The notes under the pieces were generated by a model that was not told the DNA's origin, ran no database searches, and saw nothing but the letters and a program-made list of their open reading frames with translations. Below are positions 8,123-15,509 of a DNA stretch of 64,000 bases, one piece after another. Each line of letters starts with the position of its first letter. Position 1 is the first letter of the stretch. A program made the position numbers and the translations under genes. Source of the DNA: Candidatus Gastranaerophilales bacterium (lineage in GTDB: Bacteria > Cyanobacteriota > Vampirovibrionia > Gastranaerophilales > Gastranaerophilaceae); assembly GCA_944326915.1 (NCBI GenBank), contig CALVFT010000002.1:124001-188000 (forward strand). The letters are read 5' to 3'.

Positions 8123-8506
8123 ATGCCTACAATTAACCAGCTTGTACGTAGAGAACGTAAAAAGCTAACAGACAAAACAAAATCTCCTGCTTTGATGGAT
8201 TGTCCTCAAAGACGTGGAGTATGTACTAGGGTTTATACTACAACCCCTAAAAAACCTAACTCAGCTCTTAGAAAAGTTGCAAGGGTTAGATTGACTAATG
8301 GATTTGAAGTTACTTCATATATTCCAGGTATCGGTCACAACTTGCAAGAACACAGTGTTGTTCTAATCAGAGGTGGAAGGGTTAAAGACCTTCCAGGTGT
8401 AAGATACCACATTGTTAGAGGTACTCTTGATACTGCAGGTGTTGCTAACCGTACACAAAGCAGATCAAAATATGGTGCTAAAAAGGCTAAAGGAGGTAAG
8501 AAATAA
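8123..8506 (+). CDS. rpsL: 30S ribosomal protein S12
   Basis: S12 lies at the decoding centre of the small subunit. Its 127 residues match the family throughout: [13 protein letters not shown], the loop [19 protein letters not shown] and [18 protein letters not shown]. The lysines in PKKPNS and RVKDLPG that are mutated in streptomycin-resistant strains are present, so this is the usual drug-sensitive form. AAAGGAG precedes the ATG. The stop overlaps the rpsG start as TAATG, which suggests coupled translation. Confidence 0.98.
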   Translation: MPTINQLVRRERKKLTDKTKSPALMDCPQRRGVCTRVYTTTPKKPNSALRKVARVRLTNGFEVTSYIPGIGHNLQEHSVVLIRGGRVKDLPGVRYHIVRGTLDTAGVANRTQSRSKYGAKKAKGGKK

Positions 8507-8976
8507 TGTCTAGACGTTCTAAACCAGCTAAAAGAATTCCTTTAGCAGATCCGGTATATAACAGCGTTGATATTTCAAAATTCATTAACCGTATTATGAG
8601 ACGCGGTAAAAAATCAATTGCTGAAAAGATTTTCTACGCTACAATGGATAGAATTAAAGAAAGAACTAATGAAGATGCTATTGAAATCTTCCAAAAAGCT
8701 CTTACTAATGCAACTCCATTGTTAGAAGTAAAAGCTAGACGTATTGGTGGTTCTACTTACCAAGTACCTATTGAAGTAAAAGCTGATAGAGGTTTTGCTC
8801 TTGCTTCTTCTTGGTTGATTGAATCAGCTAAAAAACGCGGCGGAAAATCTTTCATCGAAAAATTAACTAATGAATTAATTGATGCTTCAAATGGAGCTGG
8901 TTCTGCAGTTAAAAAACGTGAAGATACTCACAAAATGGCTGAAGCAAACAAAGCTTTCGCTCACTACAGATATTAA
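8506..8976 (+). CDS. rpsG: 30S ribosomal protein S7
   Basis: S7 nucleates assembly of the 30S head by binding 16S rRNA. The 156 residues include [36 protein letters not shown], a KARRIGGSTYQVPIEV block and the closing KMAEANKAFAHYRY. The start shares one base with the rpsL stop. The operon ends here at a strong terminator, so fusA and tuf, often next in the str operon, are not linked to it. Confidence 0.98.
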   Translation: MSRRSKPAKRIPLADPVYNSVDISKFINRIMRRGKKSIAEKIFYATMDRIKERTNEDAIEIFQKALTNATPLLEVKARRIGGSTYQVPIEVKADRGFALASSWLIESAKKRGGKSFIEKLTNELIDASNGAGSAVKKREDTHKMAEANKAFAHYRY

Positions 8977-9000
8977 TCTTTTATATCTGTTTAGGTTTAA

Positions 9001-9034
9001 AAAAGAAGAATACTTATGTATTCTTCTTTTTTTT
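9001..9034. terminator. Strong bidirectional terminator after rpsG
   Basis: A perfect 13-bp stem (AAAAGAAGAATAC, 9001-9013, with its complement at 9018-9030), a 4-nt loop and a T-run on the + side with an A-run on the other. It serves rpsG and the convergent gene ending at 9033. Confidence 0.92.
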
Positions 9035-10625
9035 ATTCTAATTTGATATTTTCCAAATCATTTTTTGGATTATTCGTTATTTTTACTTCAAAAAGCTCAG
9101 TAAACTCTTTCATGACAGTAGGATTAATTACCATTGAAGGACATTCAGATAAAAATATGTTTTTTGCGCCATGATTTTTTAAATTTATAATACTTGTTAG
9201 AGTATTAATATCGCATTTTGTTAAATAAAAGATTAAGTTGTTACTTTTCAATGGAACTTTATTAAATAATTCATGTATGACTGCAAGAGCGATTGAATAA
9301 TCATTTCCTATATTTATTACACGTGTGTTATCTGTATTTTTACCATAGGAAAAGCTTATAACATAGCTTTTTTCAGGAATTAGTTTAAATAGTCGTGAAA
9401 AATATTCATCTTGTTGCATTGAATAGTCTCCAAGACCTATCACAAATATATTTTCTATTTTTTTGTTAATTATATCTTGTGATATTCCTTCAAATTCTGT
9501 AATTAATTCATTCATGTTAAATCCGACAGTTACAGATTTTCTGTCTTGACCTTTTTTAAAGCCCTTTGATTCATTACATGATTTAAATAGTTCTGTATAA
9601 TCGTTGTTATCAAGATGAACTATTCCCTTAGGAGCCATTGAGTCAGTAGTGAATAATTTACCTCTATACAGATATTCTAGATTTTTTGTTTCATTTTTGG
9701 TTAACAATACTGGGCCAGGGAAGGTTGCAAAATCAAGGATAGTTGATTTTTTTTGATTTCCAAAATGACCTTTTAAATTTTCAAATTCTTTAAATTTTGA
9801 AAAAGCATGTGCAATAATCAAATCACCATTTGTGTATATATCAAATTCTTTTTTATCCTTTGAATATTCAAGCAAACTATATAGTTCATTTAAATCGCTA
9901 CCTGAAACTAATATTGCTTTACCCTTTGTTGTAGAAAAAGATGTATCAGTCTCAGATATTTCTCCAAATTTCTTTAATTTTTCATCATAAATTAGTTTAA
10001 GCAATTCAATATTTAATTGTGATAATTTGTCTATTGAACTTTTAACTTTCCTTGGAGAAACTTTTGTCTTATTTAATAAATCAAGAGCAATTATAACTTG
10101 TTCTGAGGACTCATTATGAAGCTCACTAAGCTCATAATATGTTAGAATATTATTTGAAATACTTTTTAAAACTGCTATTAAAATCTCATTTATGTACTTT
10201 GATTTACTATTTTCACCCCTATATTTTTTTATGTATTTTTGTTCGACATCTTTTATAAGTTTCGAAATTTTTATATCAGGTGTTATTTCAAATAGCAATT
10301 TAGGGCTCTTTATAATCTTATTTTCGCAAGAACAATCTTTATAAATATCATTTAAATAATCAAATTCTAAACGAAGTGTATCGAGAATTTGTGATTCTGT
10401 GTACTCTTTTAATGAATCTAGGGTTGTAATTTGTTTAATTATAAATAAGATTTTATCTTTATCACAGTTGTCAAATCCCTTAAAATTAGAGATATAATAA
10501 GATATTTGCGCAAGTGTAGATAACATAATTGTCTGTAATGAGACTATATTAGGAGATACAGAACATGCTCCCCTTGAATTACATTCATTATAATCAAAAT
10601 TGTTGCTAGAATATCCGTAAAACAT
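9033..10625 (-). CDS. Hybrid-cluster-protein (Hcp) homologue without cluster ligands
   Basis: The whole length follows hybrid cluster protein (prismane, hydroxylamine/NO reductase): the N-terminal CNSRGACSVSPNIVSLQT block, then SGSDLNELYSLLEYS, IYTNGDLIIAHAFSKFKE, ATFPGPVLLTKNE, LFTTDSMAPKGIVHL, FVIGLGDYS and a final HGAKNIFL. Yet the ligands are replaced: YTHGE reads YTNGD, TTNC reads LTKNE, GGCDG reads GLGDY, the ACGK-type Cys reads SYGKN, GQCND reads GNDYS, and WYEQK reads LTKCD. Only two of the four N-terminal cluster cysteines remain. It cannot build the normal hybrid cluster, so enzymatic NO or hydroxylamine reduction is unlikely. The start at 10625 is set by AGGAGA six bases upstream; a further upstream start adds 16 residues foreign to the family. 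Confidence 0.8.
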   Translation of the reverse strand: MFYGYSSNNFDYNECNSRGACSVSPNIVSLQTIMLSTLAQISYYISNFKGFDNCDKDKILFIIKQITTLDSLKEYTESQILDTLRLEFDYLNDIYKDCSCENKIIKSPKLLFEITPDIKISKLIKDVEQKYIKKYRGENSKSKYINEILIAVLKSISNNILTYYELSELHNESSEQVIIALDLLNKTKVSPRKVKSSIDKLSQLNIELLKLIYDEKLKKFGEISETDTSFSTTKGKAILVSGSDLNELYSLLEYSKDKKEFDIYTNGDLIIAHAFSKFKEFENLKGHFGNQKKSTILDFATFPGPVLLTKNETKNLEYLYRGKLFTTDSMAPKGIVHLDNNDYTELFKSCNESKGFKKGQDRKSVTVGFNMNELITEFEGISQDIINKKIENIFVIGLGDYSMQQDEYFSRLFKLIPEKSYVISFSYGKNTDNTRVINIGNDYSIALAVIHELFNKVPLKSNNLIFYLTKCDINTLTSIINLKNHGAKNIFLSECPSMVINPTVMKEFTELFEVKITNNPKNDLENIKLE

Positions 10626-10753
10626 ACATTCTCCTATTATTTTTGCTAATATAAGTAAATTATATTCATTCAATAAAAAATTTAATTCCCCTAAAAGTTA
10701 ATAGTTTGGATATACAATTGCATGCGAATATTGTTTATATTAAACTATTAATT

Positions 10754-11881
10754 ATGGAAAAGAAAACTATTTTATTTGTATTTGGGACAAGACCGGAAGT
10801 AATAAAACTGGCTCCGGTGATATTAGAATTAAAAAAACATAGTGATAGGTATAATGTTATAGTATGCAATACAGAACAGCAAAAAGAGCTATCAAATCAA
10901 ACTCTAGCTTATTTTGGACTAAAAGCAGATATAAATCTTGATTGTATGAAACCAAATCAGACTTTGCTAGAAGTACAAACAAGAATTTTGACGGCACTTG
11001 ATTCTGTATTTCAAAATAATAATATTGATGCAACAGTTGTGCAAGGTGACACGATGACTGTTTTATGTGGAGCATTAGCTAGTTTTTATCGTAAAATTCC
11101 TGTATTTCACGTAGAGGCTGGACTTCGTTCATACGATATTTATGAGCCATTTCCTGAAGAGGTTATGCGTCAAATGACAACAAGAGTTGCAGAATTGAAT
11201 TTTGCACCAACAGAAAAAAATAGGAATGCGCTATTAAAGGAAAATATTTCTGACGATAAAATTCATGTTGTTGGCAATACAGTAATTGATGCATTGTTTT
11301 GCCTTTCGGAAGAAACTCTTTTATCTGCTAAAGATTTTTATAAAAATCAAGAGATTGAAATTAATGATAAATTAGTTCTTATCACGGCTCATAGAAGAGA
11401 AAATCATGGTGAAAGAATCGATCGTATTATTAACTCTATTGAATATCTTGCAAAAAAATATACTGACCATACATTTGTGATTCCTGTTCACCCTAATCCA
11501 AATGTAAAAGATAAAATTTATGCAAGATTGGATAAATTTACAAATATTAAATTACTTAAGCCATTAGATTATCCTAATTTGGTTTACTTAATGAAAAATG
11601 CTAAACTTATTTTAACTGATTCCGGAGGGATTCAAGAAGAAGCGCCTTCATTTGGTTGCCCAACATTGGTTATGAGGTATGAAACAGAACGTCAAGAAGG
11701 TATTGATGCTGGAGTATCTATTTTGGTAGGTGCAGACTATGATAAAATTATCAAATATTCAGAAGAAATTCTTTCTAAAACACGCGAGGAAACTAGATTA
11801 AAAGCATCAAATCCATATGGAGATGGTACTTCTTCTAAACAAATAGAGAAAATTATTTTTGATTATTATAATAACAAGTAA
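10754..11881 (+). CDS. wecB: UDP-N-acetylglucosamine 2-epimerase (non-hydrolysing)
   Basis: Interconverts UDP-GlcNAc and UDP-ManNAc, giving ManNAc precursors for surface polysaccharide. Seen: FGTRPEVIKLAPVI at the start, QGDTMTVLCGALASFY, the active-site region HVEAGLRSYDIYEPFPEE, ITAHRREN, and DSGGIQEEAPSFGCP near the C-terminus. These match the non-hydrolysing GT-B-fold enzyme. The ATG at 10754 gives 375 residues, the usual length; a TTG 48 bases upstream would add an unlike N-terminus. There is no strong ribosome binding site at either. No polysaccharide cluster surrounds it. A terminator follows. Confidence 0.92.
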   Translation: MEKKTILFVFGTRPEVIKLAPVILELKKHSDRYNVIVCNTEQQKELSNQTLAYFGLKADINLDCMKPNQTLLEVQTRILTALDSVFQNNNIDATVVQGDTMTVLCGALASFYRKIPVFHVEAGLRSYDIYEPFPEEVMRQMTTRVAELNFAPTEKNRNALLKENISDDKIHVVGNTVIDALFCLSEETLLSAKDFYKNQEIEINDKLVLITAHRRENHGERIDRIINSIEYLAKKYTDHTFVIPVHPNPNVKDKIYARLDKFTNIKLLKPLDYPNLVYLMKNAKLILTDSGGIQEEAPSFGCPTLVMRYETERQEGIDAGVSILVGADYDKIIKYSEEILSKTREETRLKASNPYGDGTSSKQIEKIIFDYYNNK

Positions 11882-11907
11882 ATAAAAAATTAATATTAAA
11901 ATAAAAA

Positions 11908-11936
11908 AATACCTGACTTTTAGTCAGGTATTAAAA
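11908..11936. terminator. Bidirectional terminator after wecB
   Basis: An 11-bp stem (AATACCTGACT, 11908-11918, with AGTCAGGTATT, 11922-11932) with a 3-nt loop and flanking A- and T-rich tracts, between convergent genes. Confidence 0.88.
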
Positions 11937-11951
11937 TTAAATACGTGTTAG

Positions 11952-12596
11952 TTATTTTGAATTTTTAATGGTCCTTATTGTTTCATTATGCCTTAAATTT
12001 CTCGACATTTGAGAATGTTTATTCAGATTATAATTTATACTCGGCATTTGTTTTAATTCTTGTTTAAAATTTGCATACATTTCCATTTCGCGTTCTCTAA
12101 CTACTTGTTGATGCAAATCATAAAGTAGATTACCTGTTTTAACGTTCTTAGACGATTTCATAATCATCAAAAGAACAAATAAAGATATTACGCTCCAAGT
12201 AATTTTTTCTCCTGCAAAGTGATCCCCAACTGCTATTGGAGCAGAATTTGGAGTATCAAACAATACATCAGCCTTTGCAACATCAGGCGCTTGAATATAT
12301 ACCTTTACGGTGTCAGTATCAACATTTTCAACAACTATATTACTTACATCAGATGTGTTTTTATACATAGTGTTAAAATCACTTGCCGTAGAAACATCAT
12401 TTATAGTAAGTACAACTTTATCAGATGATTGTATTGATTTTTTTACTTTTGCTAAATTGTCAGTTCTTAACAAAACCTCATAGCCATCATCGTTTTTTTC
12501 TAGCACTACCGAATTTAAAAAGTTAGTACTTGCTAAAGCCCTTCCTGAACTTACTATAAATATTAGAGTTGTAATTGTTAGTATTTTCTTTAACAT
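11952..12596 (-). CDS. Secreted/membrane protein with AMIN-like domain
   Basis: A 214-residue protein with a signal peptide (MLKKILTITTLIFIVSSGRALA, cleavage near ALA-S) and a beta-rich domain of about 95 residues (YEVLLRTDN, DKVVLTINDV, VKVYIQAPD). The strand pattern suggests the AMIN domain of envelope proteins such as PilQ and AmiC, common in cyanobacterial relatives. A membrane segment follows (ITWSVISLFVLLMIM, about 130-145), then a charged cytoplasmic tail. The AMIN assignment is tentative. It is monocistronic, convergent with wecB, and its upstream region is shared with the divergent gene at 12798. Confidence 0.6.
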   Translation of the reverse strand: MLKKILTITTLIFIVSSGRALASTNFLNSVVLEKNDDGYEVLLRTDNLAKVKKSIQSSDKVVLTINDVSTASDFNTMYKNTSDVSNIVVENVDTDTVKVYIQAPDVAKADVLFDTPNSAPIAVGDHFAGEKITWSVISLFVLLMIMKSSKNVKTGNLLYDLHQQVVREREMEMYANFKQELKQMPSINYNLNKHSQMSRNLRHNETIRTIKNSK

Positions 12597-12667
12597 AATT
12601 CCCCAATCTTCTTACACTACTAGTTTACATATATTATAAAAATAAGACATCAATCACTGGATTTATA

Positions 12668-12691
12668 TTGACTAGCCAGTCGGTCTAGTTT
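12668..12691. promoter_or_regulatory. Operator-like palindrome in a divergent promoter region
   Basis: The arms ACTAG...CC and GG...CTAGT form an imperfect inverted repeat around CAGTC (12671-12689), overlapping a TTGACT -35-like element at 12668-12673. The pattern recalls TetR-family operators. No TetR gene is present in the window. Confidence 0.4.
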
Positions 12692-12797
12692 AAAAATGAT
12701 AATTATTAACAAATGTAACAAAAGAATTACATGCTGAAATTGGATAAATTTCAAATTTTTTATATTAATGTAAGCACGAGATTTATAGGAGCTAAAG

Positions 12798-13145
12798 ATG
12801 AATAATATAACTTCACAAGGATCACAAGATAGAACAGCAAATCAAATTGCAGCTCACAAACCTATAGAATCAGTAGAAACAGCAGGATCATTAGCAATGG
12901 CAACAAAAAGTTTGTTCTCTACAAATGTGTATGATGTATTTTCATCTAGCAATCCTTTTGCAGTAGATTATAGCCAATATGCAAATGTTGGAGGAGAAAC
13001 TTCTTCTGAAAGCGGATTTTTAAGTAATTTTTCTTCAGCTGTGTCAGTTCTAGGAGGAGCATCAGCAGCTGGAGGAGCTACAGCTTCCTCTTGTGGAGCA
13101 TCTTCTAGTGGATGTTCTGGAGGCTCAAGCAGTTTTATTTGTTAA
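12798..13145 (+). CDS. Small protein with Gly/Ser/Ala/Cys-rich C-terminal tail
   Basis: I do not recognise this 115-residue protein. A polar N-terminal half (MNNITSQGSQDRTANQIAAH) is followed by Ser/Phe-rich sequence and, from about residue 84, a low-complexity tail of Gly, Ala, Ser and three Cys (C99, C106, and C115 as the last residue). It has no signal peptide or membrane helix. GGAG precedes the ATG (ATAGGAGCTAAAG), and a terminator follows. The leader-plus-Cys/Ser/Gly-tail layout resembles precursors of modified peptides or a disulfide-linked surface or structural protein, but no modifying enzyme lies beside it. Function unknown. Confidence 0.7.
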   Translation: MNNITSQGSQDRTANQIAAHKPIESVETAGSLAMATKSLFSTNVYDVFSSSNPFAVDYSQYANVGGETSSESGFLSNFSSAVSVLGGASAAGGATASSCGASSSGCSGGSSSFIC

Positions 13146-13180
13146 TAAAAAAAAGAAATAAAGAAAAAGAAAATACATTG

Positions 13181-13210
13181 AAAAGTGGTTACTTAAACCG
13201 CTTTTTTGTT
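13181..13210 (+). terminator. Terminator after the Cys-tailed protein gene
   Basis: AAGTGGTT (13183-13190) pairs with AACCGCTT (13196-13203) with one wobble pair, extended by A-T pairs, and TTTTTT follows. Confidence 0.85.
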
Positions 13211-13224
13211 TATAAAATATATTT

Positions 13225-13485
13225 ATGGATAAAAAATATTTTGTTTATATATTGCTTACAGAAAAAGGTACATTCTACTGTGGATATACCGATGATGTAC
13301 AAAAACGTTTTGAGACTCATTTACAAGGTAAAGGAGCAAAATATACTCGCGCAAACAAACCGATAAAAATTGTTTATATGCAAGAATTTAATACTAAATC
13401 AGAAGCTATGAGAGAAGAAAGAAGGATAAAAAAGTTAACCCACAAAGATAAAGAAATGCTTATAATGAATTTCCAGAAGAATTAG
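13225..13485 (+). CDS. GIY-YIG domain protein, YhbQ/UPF0213 type
   Basis: An 86-residue stand-alone GIY-YIG nuclease domain. Seen: YFVYILL at the start and FYCGYT as the YIG half, the helix DVQKRFETH with its conserved Arg, and the conserved Glu in EAMREERRIKKLT. Members of this UPF0213/YhbQ group are small presumed DNA nucleases of uncertain cellular role. No ribosome binding site is evident before the ATG, and the gene starts shortly after a terminator. Its last 26 bases overlap the convergent gene ending at 13460. Confidence 0.88.
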   Translation: MDKKYFVYILLTEKGTFYCGYTDDVQKRFETHLQGKGAKYTRANKPIKIVYMQEFNTKSEAMREERRIKKLTHKDKEMLIMNFQKN

Positions 13486-14830
13486 TACTATCTTTAGATT
13501 TTTTTCTATTTTGTCTTTCTAATTTTTTGAATTCTTTTTCCTTTTTCTTTTCAAGCGCTTTTTGCTCTTTTTCTTCTAACTTTGTTTTTGCTTCAAGATA
13601 TTTTGGCTCAACTTCATTTAAGCTTGTAGAACCTTCTATTTTTTGTTTTAACTTATAATCTTTTTGTTTTTCTTTATAATTTGCATCTATTTCTTTTATT
13701 TTTGATTTGTAAGACTGCTCAAGAGTTTTTAATTCTTTCTTTTCTTCCAATTTTTTCTGCTTCTCAGTATCTTTTTCAACACGTTTCATTTGTTTTTCTT
13801 CTCGTTCTGAAACAGATTTAGGAACCACTCCATCTTGAACAATTTTCAATCCATTCATACTAACTTGAACTTCTGACTGATTAAAAGTAATTAACCTTGA
13901 CTGTTGACCTTGATAATCAATACTCCAAGTTCCAAGATTTACAGGTTTCTCCCCTGTATATGCATAAGCATTTACTATAACTCTGTCTGGATTATTTAAA
14001 TCAAATCCTAAAGGATATATATCCCAACGTTTATCCTCCAAATCCAAGTTTGCATTTTCTTTCCAATAATAAATTATAGCATCTCTTACTTCAACCAAAT
14101 TATATGAAATTTTATTTGTAAAATCATATACCCATGCATTAGTTTGCCATATTCCATCATGAGCATTACCAATTTTTTCTTTAGCTAAAAGTTTTGTACA
14201 ATCAGCTGAAAAATCAACCGGAGTAAGAGTTCTAAAAGTTGCATAGTTATCTATTGTTTTATCTGTTGATAAAATAGGATCAGGTATTCTATGCATAACA
14301 TGAGCAGTTTTAATTTTGTTTATGTTAGATTCAGAATCATCAAGAGGAATAACGAATAAATCTGATGCAGTTGACCCATTATTTGGATAATAATAAATTG
14401 TAGAATATACCATTTTTGAATAATCAGGAGCAACAATTCCCTGTGCATTTTTTTGTCGGTTTTTATAAAGATCCTTATCAAGAATTATCTCAGGACTTCC
14501 TGGAGGATTATTATATCTAACAATTTTATATGAAGGTTGAGGCACATATTTCATGTCAGAAGGTTTTTCAAGTTTTGGAACTTCAATCTTTTGAGCAAAC
14601 TTATCTTTAGGAGCAGACAACTCTTCATATTCCTCAACTGTCATATAACCAGACGGATTTCTATTGAATTTAGCTCTTTGGTATTGTTCTTTGGCTTCTT
14701 TTTTTTCTACATCACTTATATATTTTATTTCTTGTTCTTTAGGATCCTTTATCTGAGGCAAATTTATATCATCACTAACTTGAATATATCCAAATAAAGC
14801 CACAAATATAGCCACTAAAGCATAAATCAT
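13460..14830 (-). CDS. Unrecognised membrane-anchored protein in a two-component operon
   Basis: A 456-residue protein with an N-terminal membrane anchor (MIYALVAIFVALFGYIQV), a beta-rich middle domain (about 90-330; repeated strand-turn units such as KMVYSTIYYYPNNGS and DIYPLGFDLNNPDRVIVNAY) and a long Lys/Glu-rich coiled-coil tail (about 335-456). The middle could be a beta-propeller-like sensor or binding domain, but no family motif is clear. Its ATG directly follows the stop of the response-regulator gene (TAAATG), so it is probably translated with it and may work in, or be the output of, the same signalling pathway. Confidence 0.65.
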   Translation of the reverse strand: MIYALVAIFVALFGYIQVSDDINLPQIKDPKEQEIKYISDVEKKEAKEQYQRAKFNRNPSGYMTVEEYEELSAPKDKFAQKIEVPKLEKPSDMKYVPQPSYKIVRYNNPPGSPEIILDKDLYKNRQKNAQGIVAPDYSKMVYSTIYYYPNNGSTASDLFVIPLDDSESNINKIKTAHVMHRIPDPILSTDKTIDNYATFRTLTPVDFSADCTKLLAKEKIGNAHDGIWQTNAWVYDFTNKISYNLVEVRDAIIYYWKENANLDLEDKRWDIYPLGFDLNNPDRVIVNAYAYTGEKPVNLGTWSIDYQGQQSRLITFNQSEVQVSMNGLKIVQDGVVPKSVSEREEKQMKRVEKDTEKQKKLEEKKELKTLEQSYKSKIKEIDANYKEKQKDYKLKQKIEGSTSLNEVEPKYLEAKTKLEEKEQKALEKKKEKEFKKLERQNRKKSKDSTNSSGNSL

Positions 14831-15502
14831 TTATACAAGACCTTCCTTCATTGCCATAGCAATAGCTTTTGCACGGGTTCCAACATACAATTTTTGTAAA
14901 ATACTATGAACATGAGTTTTTGTAGTAGAAATTGTAATAACTAGTTTTTCTGCAATCTGCGGATTAGTCAATCCATCTACTATCAATGCTAAGACTTCCA
15001 TTTCTCGTTCTGTCAGTCCATATAAATTTTTACCTAATTTGTAGTTAATTTCACCACGTTTTTCAGGAATATCATTTCCACGTCTAATATTTGTTAAAAC
15101 TACTTTGGCAATAGCAGGATCTAACCAGCCTGCACCTTCACTTACCGCAATTACTGCTGATACAGTTTGCTCAGATGTAGCACCTTTTGTAATATAGCCA
15201 TCAGCACCAGCTTGAAATGAATCAAATATATCATCATCGCCTTCTCTTGATGTATACATTAAAACTTTTATTTTAGGATTTGAAGCTTTAATCTTTTTAG
15301 TTGCTTCTATTCCATCAATAGTAGGAAGTCCAATATCCATAATTACAACATCAGGTAATAGTTCTAATGCCTTGTCAACACCTATTTGTCCATCTGCACA
15401 CATATCAGCAATTTCAATACGAGGATTGCTACCTAAAATAACAGATAAACCCATCCTTGCCATATCATGATCTTCAACAATTAATACTCTGACTTTATCC
15501 AT
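14831..15502 (-). CDS. NarL/LuxR-type response regulator
   Basis: A DNA-binding response regulator of 223 residues. The receiver domain (about 4-120) has the acidic pair ED near the start, the phospho-acceptor D56 (DVVIMDIGLP) and the KG motif (GYITKG). The C-terminal LuxR-type helix-turn-helix (about 155-220) shows LTEREMEVLALIVDGLTNPQ and STTKTHVHSILQKL. It sits 7 bases after the hybrid kinase gene at 15510-17102, its likely partner, and is followed with no gap by the membrane protein gene. Confidence 0.93.
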   Translation of the reverse strand: MDKVRVLIVEDHDMARMGLSVILGSNPRIEIADMCADGQIGVDKALELLPDVVIMDIGLPTIDGIEATKKIKASNPKIKVLMYTSREGDDDIFDSFQAGADGYITKGATSEQTVSAVIAVSEGAGWLDPAIAKVVLTNIRRGNDIPEKRGEINYKLGKNLYGLTEREMEVLALIVDGLTNPQIAEKLVITISTTKTHVHSILQKLYVGTRAKAIAMAMKEGLV

Positions 15503-15509
15503 TTGTAAC

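Noticed and set aside
9033-10625. Pseudogene from a recent Hcp duplication
   Set aside because: The frame is open over about 530 codons with a good ribosome binding site, and non-ligand core motifs are kept, so random decay is unlikely.
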